A stretch of DNA of 64,000 nucleotides from Catenulispora sp. GP43 (GTDB taxonomy: Bacteria > Actinomycetota > Actinomycetes > Streptomycetales > Catenulisporaceae), in NCBI RefSeq assembly GCF_041260665.1, contig NZ_JBGCCT010000031.1, positions 1-64,000 on the forward strand. Direction: 5' to 3'. The notes below the pieces were generated by a model. It did no database searches and was not told where the DNA came from. It saw only the letters and a program-made list of their open reading frames with translations. The position numbers and the translations under genes were made by a program. Below are positions 24,911 through 32,843 of this stretch, one piece after another (the first letter of the stretch is position 1; each line of letters begins with the position of its first letter).

Positions 24911-25840
24911 GTGATCGTATTCCACCACACCAGAGGGCTGCGGGCGCTCGTCGCCACCGCAGCGTTCCTGGCCGCCGGGGCCCTGGGACCGCTCGCCCCG
25001 GCCGGGGCCCGGGCCACCGTGCCGGCAACGGTCCCCGCCTCGTGCGCCGACCTGCCCGCGCCCACCGCCGACGGCATGGGACGGTCACTGTCCCGGCCGG
25101 CTGGTTCGTCGACGTCACCATGACCTCGACCGCGATCTTCGTCCCAGCGCCGGCCGGTTCGGCGCCCACGATCCACCCGGTCGCCGAGCCCTTGGTCACC
25201 CGGATCTGGCTGCCCGCCGGGTACGACCCCGGCCGCGCCACCGGATACCAGAGCCTTTACCTGCTGCACGGCGGCAACGGCGGCTACACCGACTGGGCCG
25301 ACGACGGCCACCTCGTCCAGAACACCGCGGGCTCGCCGTTCCACGGCATCTACGTCATGCCGGCCGGCGGCTTGAGCGGCTGGTACTCGGACTGGACGGG
25401 ACACACCGACGGCTTCTTCGCGCCGGAGTGCGAGACCTTCCACACCGGCCAGCTCGTCCCCTGGATCGACGCCAACTTCCACACCATCGCCGACCGCTCG
25501 GCGCGGGCCGTGGCCGGGGCCCGCCGTCTACGGCGGCGGCTGTGCTGACGCCACCGCCGCCACCCAGAACGATGGCACGCATCGCGCGCGGCCGTCCTGC
25601 GCCTACCCGGCTGATATCGCGACCAGCACCGCGACCCCGGCGGGCGCCGGCAGCGACTGGCGCCTGGCCGCCGACGTCGCAGCCTTCGACCGGACGCTGA
25701 GCGGCCAGGGCGTCGAGCACCGCTACTGCTTCGGAACCGGCGGACACGACTGGACCGCGTTCAGCAACGACCTGAGCGACTTCCTGGAGTACACCTACGG
25801 CGGCGGACCGGCCGCGCGCTCCTGCGGCACCGGCGCCTGA
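24911..25840 (+). pseudogene. Secreted esterase (antigen 85/esterase D-like), broken
   Basis: Three pieces in different frames make one exported alpha/beta-hydrolase. The first piece is a signal peptide from 24911 (HTRGLRALVATAAFLAAGA). Then comes a central part with the esterase motif LYLLHGGNGGYTDWADDGHL and LVPWIDANFHTIADRSARAVAG. The last piece, ending at 25840, includes GVEHRYCFGTGGHDWTAFSNDL, the His-bearing block. The nucleophile motif G-x-S-x-G, expected right after ARAVAG, is missing, so an internal deletion removed the active site. At least two frameshifts are present. The gene is not functional. Confidence 0.8.
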
Positions 25841-25905
25841 CACCGGCGCTCACCGGCGCTAAGCGACGCTTACCGGCACCGGCACCTACCGGCACTCATA
25901 GGCAC
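25841..25905. repeat. Short degenerate tandem repeats
   Basis: Units resembling caccggc(g/a)c repeat across the gap between the esterase remnant and the RCC1 gene. A small hairpin, ggcgctaagcgacgcttacc, lies inside. Confidence 0.5.
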
Positions 25906-26739
25906 TCACAGGTGCCACAGCGTGGTCTCACACTGGCCGTCCTCGTTGTCGCCGACAGCGAGGACGGCCCCGTCGGCACGCAGCCCGAGGGTGTGCGTCG
26001 AACCAGCGGCGACGGCCACGACCTCGCGCCACGAGGCGACATCGCACTGCCCGCGGCTGTTGTCGCCGGCGGCGAAGACCCGGCCTCGGGTGTCGACGGC
26101 GACGGTGTGGTAGCTCCCCGCGGACACCGCGACCACATCACGCCACTCGGACACTTCCTTGGTGCCCGCCGAGACAGCCCCGGTGGCGAGCACGCGTCCG
26201 TCCTCGGTGAGGGCCACGGAGTGCAGGTAGCCCGCCGATGCCGACCGCAGCCCGCGCCACCCGCCGACCTCGCACTGCCCCCTGCGGTTGTTGCCGGCCG
26301 CCGTGGCGGTGCCGTCCGCACGCACGCCGACCGAGTGCCAGTCCCCGGCGCTGGCGGCGACGATCTCGCTCCAGGCCTCGACATCGCACGCGCCCTCTCG
26401 GGTGCGGCCCGCCGCGCGGACTGAGCCGTCGGCGAGAACCGCCAGCGTGCGCCGCCAGCCGGCGGCGATGCCGACGACGCCGGTCCAGCCGGCGACGTCG
26501 CACTGGCCGTCCCCGTTCCAGCCGACCGCGACGACGGTGCCGTCCGCGTGCAGACCGACGGTGTGCGAGCGGCCGGTATTCGTGGCCGTGTGCACGTTCC
26601 CCGCCGCCACGGCGACGATGTCGTGCCAGGCGCCGACGCGGCATTCAGGGGCTTGCGGAATGCCCGCCGTCACGACCGACCCGTCCGCGCGCACGCCGAC
26701 GGAGTGGCGGCGCCCGGCGGCGAGCGCCGTTCGAGTCAT
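25906..26739 (-). CDS. RCC1-repeat protein
   Basis: The 277-residue product is made of about six repeats of roughly 46 residues. Each reads like xVxxWxxIVAVAAGxxHTVGLRADGTVxAxGxNxxGQC (shown as a pattern), which is the RCC1 propeller signature. There is no signal peptide, transmembrane helix or catalytic motif. Bacterial RCC1-like proteins often serve as binding platforms. Its ATG overlaps the stop of the immunity-like gene upstream, so the two are translationally coupled. A toxin-antagonist or scaffold role is possible but inferred only from that partner. Confidence 0.88.
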   Translation of the reverse strand: MTRTALAAGRRHSVGVRADGSVVTAGIPQAPECRVGAWHDIVAVAAGNVHTATNTGRSHTVGLHADGTVVAVGWNGDGQCDVAGWTGVVGIAAGWRRTLAVLADGSVRAAGRTREGACDVEAWSEIVAASAGDWHSVGVRADGTATAAGNNRRGQCEVGGWRGLRSASAGYLHSVALTEDGRVLATGAVSAGTKEVSEWRDVVAVSAGSYHTVAVDTRGRVFAAGDNSRGQCDVASWREVVAVAAGSTHTLGLRADGAVLAVGDNEDGQCETTLWHL

Positions 26740-27311
26740 CAGATCGGCTCCTCTCGCAGCCGCGCGTCCAGTTCGCCCATGACGGAGGAGACTTCCTGTC
26801 GGCCAGCCTGGACACGGGGGTAGCGTCGCAGCGCCCGGACCACATCAGGGGTGGCGTGCTGGAGCACAGCGGCCACCGCCTCCGGACGCGTCAAGGGCTG
26901 CACCGGGCGTTGGTGCAACGCGAGAACGCAGTACGCCGGCCCGCGCAGAATGTGCCCCACCTGCGCGGCATCTGCCAGCGGATGCAGGTAGGCGGAGGCC
27001 GCCGCGTCCCCGGCGGCCATGGCCGCGTGCGCTGCGGGCGCGCTGACCTCCTTGGCCGCACGGTGAGCCGCGAGCGCGGTGACCCGCTGGGCCTTGGACC
27101 GGGGACCGCCGCGGATGAACGCCGTCGCGGCGTCCAAGGCTTCCCGCGGCCGGGTGTCGTCGGGCTTCGCCTCCTCGAAGAGCTCGATGACCTGCTCGGC
27201 GCAGGCCACATTGAAGGCGGTGACCGCTCTGAGGTCTTCCGGGGGCAACACGAAGTCCGGGGTGCGCGGGGTACGCGGGGTGCGGGGAGGCTCGTCGTTC
27301 CTGGTCATCAC
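26739..27311 (-). CDS. Putative immunity protein (Imm5-like)
   Basis: The 190-residue product has an all-helical region typical of the putative-immunity family: CAEQVIELFEEAKPDDTRPR, then EALDAATAFIRGG, KAQRVTALAAHRAAKE and AAMAAGDAAASAYLHPLAD. Family members neutralise bacterial toxins or sit near polymorphic-toxin loci. The N-terminus has a Pro/Arg/Thr repeat (TPRTPRTP). No toxin gene is visible nearby. The gene overlaps the RCC1 gene by one base. Start choice between 27311 and 27308 is uncertain. Confidence 0.6.
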   Translation of the reverse strand: MMTRNDEPPRTPRTPRTPDFVLPPEDLRAVTAFNVACAEQVIELFEEAKPDDTRPREALDAATAFIRGGPRSKAQRVTALAAHRAAKEVSAPAAHAAMAAGDAAASAYLHPLADAAQVGHILRGPAYCVLALHQRPVQPLTRPEAVAAVLQHATPDVVRALRRYPRVQAGRQEVSSVMGELDARLREEPI

Positions 27312-27345
27312 ACCTTGTTATCGCACATTCGGCCGCCGCGATGTT

Positions 27346-28152
27346 CTAAGACGACGGCTTCCAGCCCGCCACCGGCACCGACGCCCGCAGGGCCCTGGTG
27401 TACTCCTGCTCCGGATGATCGAGCACCGCCGCGCACTCGCCCCGCTCGACCACCCGCCCCTTGCGCATGACGACGACGGAGTCGCACAGCTGCCGGACCA
27501 CCGCGAGGTCGTGCGAGATGAGGAGGTACGCGATGCCGGTGGCGGCCCGGATGTCGGCCAGCAGGTTGAGGATCTGGGCCTGGATGGACACGTCCAGGGC
27601 CGAAACCGCCTCGTCCAGGATGAGCGCCTGGGGCTCGGCGGCCAGGGCCCGGGCGATGGCGGCGCGCTGGCGCTGGCCGCCGGACAGCTCGCGGGGGCGG
27701 GCGTCGGCCTGGCGGGTGTCCAGGCCGACCTGGTCGATCAGCTCCGCCAGCCGGGCCGCGCGGGCGGTGCCGGTCAGCGGGCTGTGGGCGTGCAGGACCT
27801 CCTCGACGGCCGAGCGGATCGTCTGGCTGGGGTCCAGGGAGGTGTACGGGTCCTGGAACACGATCTGCAGCTGGCGGGCCCGCCGCCGGCGCTCGGCGGA
27901 CCCGCGGGCCGGGCTCGAGCGGTCGTGGCCCAGCACGGTCATCGTGCCGGAGGTGGCGTGCTCCAGGCCGACGAGCATCCGGGCCACGGTGGTCTTGCCG
28001 GAGCCGGATTCGCCGACGATGCCGAGCGAGCCGCCGGCTTCGACGGCGAAGGAGACGCCCGATACGGCGGTGAACTCCGTACGCCGTCCGGAGACGTCGG
28101 CGACCCGGAAGACCTTGGTCAGGTCGTCGACGGACACGGCGGGGCTGCTCAT
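27346..28152 (-). CDS. Peptide-type ABC transporter ATP-binding protein (DppF/OppF-like)
   Basis: The 268-residue ATPase has Walker A GESGSGKTT, a Q-loop FQDPYTSLDP, the signature LSGGQRQR, Walker B ALILDEAVSALD and the H-loop LISHD, all intact. Arrangement and order match the second ATPase of dipeptide/oligopeptide importers. The ATG at 28152 overlaps the upstream stop (ATGA), so translation is coupled. It is the last gene of the operon that begins with the amidohydrolase at 34517. The frame extending to 28539 is a shadow. Confidence 0.93.
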   Translation of the reverse strand: MSSPAVSVDDLTKVFRVADVSGRRTEFTAVSGVSFAVEAGGSLGIVGESGSGKTTVARMLVGLEHATSGTMTVLGHDRSSPARGSAERRRRARQLQIVFQDPYTSLDPSQTIRSAVEEVLHAHSPLTGTARAARLAELIDQVGLDTRQADARPRELSGGQRQRAAIARALAAEPQALILDEAVSALDVSIQAQILNLLADIRAATGIAYLLISHDLAVVRQLCDSVVVMRKGRVVERGECAAVLDHPEQEYTRALRASVPVAGWKPSS

Positions 28153-29264
28153 GGCTGGTTCCTTTCCGTGGCGGGGCCGGTGTTCGGACCGGAGGTAGAA
28201 CCGGAGGTAGAACCGGAGATAGAACCGGAGGTAGAACGGGAAGCGGCACCTGAGACGACCGGCGCGTCGGCGGCGACCTCGGCAAACCCGGCAACCTCGG
28301 CGCCCCCGGCAATCTCCGCAATCCGGTGGCACCGCACCCGTCCCCCGTCGAAGGGCTCCAGATCCGGGCGCCGCTCCAGACAGCCGGGCCGCATGTGCGC
28401 GCACCGGGTCGCGAACGCGCAGCCGCCGGCCGGCGCCTCGAACGCCGAGACCGGCCGGCCCGGGATCGCCACCAGGCGCTCGGCGCGGGTGTCGATGGAG
28501 GGCCGGGAGCCCAGCAGGCCGGTCGTGTAGGGATGGCACGCGGTCCGGTGCAGGTCCGCTGCCGAGCGGATCTCGACCACCGAGCCGGCGTACATCACCG
28601 CCACCCGGTCGCAGACGGCCAGCGCCAGGTCCAGGTCGTGGGTGATGAACAGCATGCCGATGCCGTTCTCGCGCCGCCGCCGGTCCAGGATCGAGACCAC
28701 CTCGGCCTGGATGGTCACGTCCAGGGCGGTGGTCGGCTCGTCGGCCAGGATCAGCCGGGGCTCGGCGGCCAGCACCGAGGCGATCATCACCCGCTGGAGC
28801 ATGCCGCCGGAGACCTCGTGCGGGTACTGGCGCAGCCGGCGCTCGGCGTCGTCGATGCCGACGGCGTCCAGCAGCTCCGCCGCGCGCTTCCAGGCCGCCG
28901 AGCGGGACATCCCGCGGTTCACCGTCAGCGCCTCGGTGAGGAACGAGCCGATCCGGTAGGTGGGATTGATGTGCGCCCGCGGGTCCTGGAAGATCATGCC
29001 GACCTCGCGGTCCCGGTAGGCGCGCAGCGCCGCCGCGTCCATCGCGCCCACATCGCGGCCGTCGAAGCTGATCCGCCCGGCCACCCGCGCGCCGGCCGGC
29101 AGCAGCCGGGTGATCGCGCGGACCGTCATCGACTTGCCCGAGCCGGACTCGCCGACCAGGCCGACCGCCTCGCCTGCGCCGACCGACAGCGACAGTCCGC
29201 TGAGCACCTGCCGCATCCGGCCCTCGACCCGCAGCGCGACGTCGAGATCATGAAGCTCCAGCAC
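28149..29264 (-). CDS. Peptide-type ABC transporter ATP-binding protein (DppD/OppD-like)
   Basis: The 371-residue ATPase has Walker A GESGSGKS, the signature VSGGMLQR, Walker B LILADEPTTALD and the H-loop FITHD. The C-terminal oligopeptide-transporter domain carries the cysteine-rich segment CAFATRCAHMRPGC. Beyond it is a long Ala/Gly/Ser tail of about 65 residues. A 12-bp repeat gives the TSGS units TSGSISGSTSGSTSG in this tail (28189-28239). The tail is unusual for this family. The stop overlaps the start of the next gene. Confidence 0.92.
   Translation of the reverse strand: MLELHDLDVALRVEGRMRQVLSGLSLSVGAGEAVGLVGESGSGKSMTVRAITRLLPAGARVAGRISFDGRDVGAMDAAALRAYRDREVGMIFQDPRAHINPTYRIGSFLTEALTVNRGMSRSAAWKRAAELLDAVGIDDAERRLRQYPHEVSGGMLQRVMIASVLAAEPRLILADEPTTALDVTIQAEVVSILDRRRRENGIGMLFITHDLDLALAVCDRVAVMYAGSVVEIRSAADLHRTACHPYTTGLLGSRPSIDTRAERLVAIPGRPVSAFEAPAGGCAFATRCAHMRPGCLERRPDLEPFDGGRVRCHRIAEIAGGAEVAGFAEVAADAPVVSGAASRSTSGSISGSTSGSTSGPNTGPATERNQP
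28189..28239 (-). repeat. Four 12-bp tandem repeats inside the ATPase gene
   Basis: The unit accggaggtaga repeats four times with one variant. It encodes the C-terminal Thr-Ser-Gly-Ser repeat of the ATPase gene on the minus strand. Confidence 0.85.
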
Positions 29265-30192
29265 GCTTGCCCCTCCTGTTCCATATCGGGTGCCGCTCCG
29301 GACGCTCCCCGGAGATGCGCGCGCCGAGCACCGTCAGCGCCATGACACAGGCCACGACGAGCACACCGGGCAGGATCACCGGGAGCATGAACCCGCGCAG
29401 CATCGAGTCCTGGTCGCTGACCATGACGCCCCAGTCGGCGGTCGGCGCCTGAACCGCCAGCCCGAGGTAGGACAGCCCGGCCAGGTCCAGCAGGGCGTAA
29501 CCGAAGGCGATCGCCGACTGGCCGAGGACCAGCGGCGCGATGTTGCGCAGGATGTGCCGCAGGCAGATCCGCAGCGCGCCGAAGCCCTGCACGCTCAGGG
29601 CGTCCACATACGGGCTCACCCGCTGCTGCCGGGCCGCCGCGCGCACCACGCGGGACAGGAACGGCACGTAGGAGATCGACAGCGCGATCACCGCCGGGGT
29701 CAGGCCGGCTCCGAACAACGCCGCGGTGATGACCGCCAACAGCAGCCCGGGCAGCGCGTAGACCAGGTCCAGGACCCGGGCCAGGCTCCCGTCGACCAGC
29801 CCGCCGTACCAGGCGCCGAGCAGGGCCAGCGGGACCCCGATCGCCGTCGAGCAGGCGACGACCAGCGCCGGTCCGAGCAACGAGGTCCGGGATCCGTAGA
29901 TCAGCCGGGACAGCACGTCGCGGCCGATGGCGTCGGTGCCGAGCAGGTGCGCCGAGGACGGGCCCTGATACGCGTCCAGCAGGCTGGCGTTGTTCGGGTC
30001 GTCGGGGGCGAGCAGCCCGGCGGCGAGCGCCATGAGGAGCATCAGGACCAGGAGTCCGGCGGCGATCGTCCCGGACAGGCCGAGGAATCCGTAGGCCGAG
30101 GTAATACGGTGCCGCAGGCGGTCGGAGCGCTTGGCGGCCGGCCGGCTCGCCGGCGCCGGCGGCGTCTGGAAAGCGGTGAGCACGTCCGTCAC
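29248..30192 (-). CDS. Peptide-type ABC transporter permease (DppC-like)
   Basis: The 314-residue permease has an N-terminal OppC_N segment, six membrane helices, and the coupling-loop block in RVVRAAARQQRVSPYVDALSVQG. LSYLGLAVQAPTADWGVM is characteristic of DppC/OppC. It overlaps its neighbours on both sides by a few bases, so the operon is tightly packed. It forms the membrane channel together with the DppB-like protein. Confidence 0.92.
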   Translation of the reverse strand: MTDVLTAFQTPPAPASRPAAKRSDRLRHRITSAYGFLGLSGTIAAGLLVLMLLMALAAGLLAPDDPNNASLLDAYQGPSSAHLLGTDAIGRDVLSRLIYGSRTSLLGPALVVACSTAIGVPLALLGAWYGGLVDGSLARVLDLVYALPGLLLAVITAALFGAGLTPAVIALSISYVPFLSRVVRAAARQQRVSPYVDALSVQGFGALRICLRHILRNIAPLVLGQSAIAFGYALLDLAGLSYLGLAVQAPTADWGVMVSDQDSMLRGFMLPVILPGVLVVACVMALTVLGARISGERPERHPIWNRRGKRAGAS

Positions 30193-31139
30193 GCGGTCCT
30201 CCCGGTGGTGCGCAGCCGCGGGTCGACCGCGGCCTGGAGCAGGTCGGTGGCCGCGTTGGCCACCACGAACGCCGCGACCAGCAGCAGCGCGACGGCCTGC
30301 ACGACCGGGAAGTCCTTCTGGGACACCGACTGGATGGTGAGCCTGCCGATGCCGGGGATCCCGAAGGCCGTCTCGACGATCAGCGTCGCCGCGAACAGGC
30401 CGGCGATCTGCAGGCCGATCACGGTGATGATCGGCGGCAGGGCGTTGCCCAGCGCGTGCCGGCCGATGACGACGCGGCGCGGCAGTCCGCGCGCGACCGC
30501 GGTCTGCACGTGTTCCTTCGCCAGCTGCTCACGCATCGCGTTGCGGGTGACCCGGGCCAGGAAGCCGCAGGAGATGAGGGCCAGGGACAGGCCCGGCAGG
30601 ATCAGGCCCTTGATGTGGCCGGCGGTTCCGTCGGGCAGCCCGGTGGCCGGGAACCAGCCCAGCTTGATCGAGAAGACCGAGACCAGGATGGAGGCCGCGA
30701 CGAACGGCGGCACGGCGACCGAGACCGAGGTGAACACGTTCACCGCGGCGTCCACCAGCCCGGGCCGCAGCGCCGCGGCGATCCCGAGGGCCAGGCCCAG
30801 CACCGAGATCAGCACCGCCGCGATGCCCACCAACTCCAGGGTGGTCGCAAGGCCCGCGCCGACGCGTGAGGACACCGTCTGGTCGGTGACCATCGAGCGG
30901 CCGAAGTCGCCGTGCAGCGCGCCGGTCAGCCAGTCCCAGTAGCGGACCGGCAGCGGCCGGTCCAGGTGCAGCTGGTGCCGGACCGCGGCCCTTGCCGCGG
31001 GCGTCGGGTTGCGGTTGCCGAAGATGACGTTCTCCGGGCTGCCGGGCGCCAGGTACAGGCTGGAGAAGATCAGCATGCTGGACAGCAGCAGCGTCGTCAC
31101 CAGCCCGCCCAGGCGCAGCAGGAGGTACCGGGCGCTCAC
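30189..31139 (-). CDS. Peptide-type ABC transporter permease (DppB-like)
   Basis: The 316-residue permease starts at GTG 31139, overlapping the upstream stop (GTGA). It has the DppB N-terminal segment (YLLLRLGGLVTTLLLSSML, APGSPEN), the RLPVRYWDW-like region, and the loop AREQLAKEHVQTA preceding ARGLPRRVVIGRHALGNA. Six helices are evident. The longer frame to 32162 is a shadow of the substrate-binding-protein gene. Confidence 0.9.
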   Translation of the reverse strand: MSARYLLLRLGGLVTTLLLSSMLIFSSLYLAPGSPENVIFGNRNPTPAARAAVRHQLHLDRPLPVRYWDWLTGALHGDFGRSMVTDQTVSSRVGAGLATTLELVGIAAVLISVLGLALGIAAALRPGLVDAAVNVFTSVSVAVPPFVAASILVSVFSIKLGWFPATGLPDGTAGHIKGLILPGLSLALISCGFLARVTRNAMREQLAKEHVQTAVARGLPRRVVIGRHALGNALPPIITVIGLQIAGLFAATLIVETAFGIPGIGRLTIQSVSQKDFPVVQAVALLLVAAFVVANAATDLLQAAVDPRLRTTGRTA

Positions 31140-32803
31140 GGCGCGCCGACCCCCGCCGCCCACGCCGAGGACATGAACGAGAACGTCAGCGGCGCCCCGG
31201 TCACCCCCTTGTTCTGGAACATCAGCGTGCGCGGCGCGATGATCGGGATCCAGGGCAGGTCCTGGGCGATCTGGTCCTGCGCGGTGACCACGTCCGCCGC
31301 CCGGGCCGCCGGGTCGGACTCGCCCTGGGCCTTGAGCAGCGCCGCCTCGACGGCGGGGTTGGTGTAGCCGCTGAAGTCCTGCAGGCCGTCCTTGGCCGCG
31401 TAGCTGGCGAACATCGCCTGCGGCTCGGGGAACTCCAGGTAGTTCAGGGTCAGGAAGCCGTCGTAGTCGGCGCGCGCCTTGGGGTCGGTGAACAGGTTGC
31501 CGTACTGCTGCGGCGGCAGGCCCACGATCTGCAGGTCCAGGCCGATGGCCTTGCCCGCCTGCTGGATGACCTGGGCCATCTGGCTGAAGGCGCTGCCGTC
31601 GGCGGTGTAGGCGATCTTGACGGTCTTGCCCTTGGCGCCGGCGGCGTTCACCAGCTCGGCGGCCTTGGTCAGGTCCGGGGTGGTCTTCAGCTTGTCGTAG
31701 GCGCTCTGGTAGACGCTCTTGACGGCGTCGGGCGCGGTCTGCCAGTAGCCGGGGCCGACCACGGAGTACAGCGGGTCGGCGGCGCCGGAGTAGATGGTCT
31801 TGGCGATCCCGGCGCGGTCGATCGCCAGGGACAGGGCCTGGCGGGTGCGGGCGTCGGCCAGTCCGCCGGTCAGGCTGGAGATGAGCAGGTCGACGTTCAT
31901 CGTCGTCGAGCCCTCGCCGCCGATCCAGAGTTTGCCGCCGGCGGAGTGCTGCAGGGTGGGGATCGTCGAGGGCGGCAGGTCGAAGCCGCCGGACAGGTCG
32001 CCGGTGTCCAGGGCGGTGGCCAGCGCCTTGGGGTCCTGGTACCACTTGAAGGTGATCTTCGTGGTCTTCGCCGCGTGCGCGGGGTCCCAGTAGTTCGGGT
32101 CCTTCCTCAGGACCAGGGTGTTGGTGCCGTCGAAGGAGTCGACGGTGTACGGCCCGGAGCACACGACCGGTGATCCGGGCGCGCCGAAGTTCTGGCCCTG
32201 CTTGAGCGTGGCGGCCTTCTCCACGATCGCGGCGCCGAGGTCGCCCATCTCGTTGACGAATATGTAGTTGGGCCGGTTGAAGGTGATGGTGATCTCCGAG
32301 GCGCCGGTCGCGGAGATGTCGGAGACGTACTTGTAGCCGTCGGCGTAGTTCGAGGCCTGGCTCGGGTCGAGGTTGCGCTTGAGACTGAACACCACGTCGT
32401 CGGTGGTGACCGGCTTGCCGTCGCTGAAGTGGGCGCGCGGGTCGAGTTCGAAGACCAGGTGGGTGCCGTCGGGTTGCTTGTAGGAGGCGGCGATGCCAGG
32501 GTTCAGCTTGTAGTCCGGGCCGGTGCGCAGCAGGGGCTCGCAGACGTTGCTGAGGATGGTCTCCTCGGGGAAGTCGGCGGTCTTCAGCGGGTCCAGCGAG
32601 TACGGCGGACGGTAGTCGCCGGACCAGGTGATCGAGTCCAGCGGGCCCTTGGCCGGGTCGGTGGTGTACTGCGCGGCCTGGATGTTGGCGCTGGGGTGGG
32701 AGATGGTGCCGGCGCCGGAGCCGGAGTTCGAGCCCGAACAGCCGGCCAGCAGCAGGGTCGCGGCGACCGCCGGGACGCCCGCGCGGAATGCGGTGCGGTT
32801 CAT
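31136..32803 (-). CDS. ABC transporter substrate-binding lipoprotein (SBP family 5)
   Basis: The 555-residue protein has a lipoprotein signal peptide with lipobox LLLAGC (Cys22) and the SBP_bac_5 architecture. It includes DPLKTADFPEETILSNVCEP, a FELDPRAHFSDGKPVTTDDV block typical of dipeptide/nickel binders, and SLAIDRAGIAKTIYSGAADP. It captures peptides or similar solutes outside the membrane. Its ribosome site gaaagga precedes ATG 32803, and the gene overlaps the permease start. It belongs with the amidohydrolase, suggesting import and hydrolysis of an amide-bearing compound; the ligand is unknown. Confidence 0.92.
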   Translation of the reverse strand: MNRTAFRAGVPAVAATLLLAGCSGSNSGSGAGTISHPSANIQAAQYTTDPAKGPLDSITWSGDYRPPYSLDPLKTADFPEETILSNVCEPLLRTGPDYKLNPGIAASYKQPDGTHLVFELDPRAHFSDGKPVTTDDVVFSLKRNLDPSQASNYADGYKYVSDISATGASEITITFNRPNYIFVNEMGDLGAAIVEKAATLKQGQNFGAPGSPVVCSGPYTVDSFDGTNTLVLRKDPNYWDPAHAAKTTKITFKWYQDPKALATALDTGDLSGGFDLPPSTIPTLQHSAGGKLWIGGEGSTTMNVDLLISSLTGGLADARTRQALSLAIDRAGIAKTIYSGAADPLYSVVGPGYWQTAPDAVKSVYQSAYDKLKTTPDLTKAAELVNAAGAKGKTVKIAYTADGSAFSQMAQVIQQAGKAIGLDLQIVGLPPQQYGNLFTDPKARADYDGFLTLNYLEFPEPQAMFASYAAKDGLQDFSGYTNPAVEAALLKAQGESDPAARAADVVTAQDQIAQDLPWIPIIAPRTLMFQNKGVTGAPLTFSFMSSAWAAGVGAP

Positions 32804-32843
32804 GGGTGGTGCAGTCCTTTCTCCTCGGGGGAACCTCGCTTGC

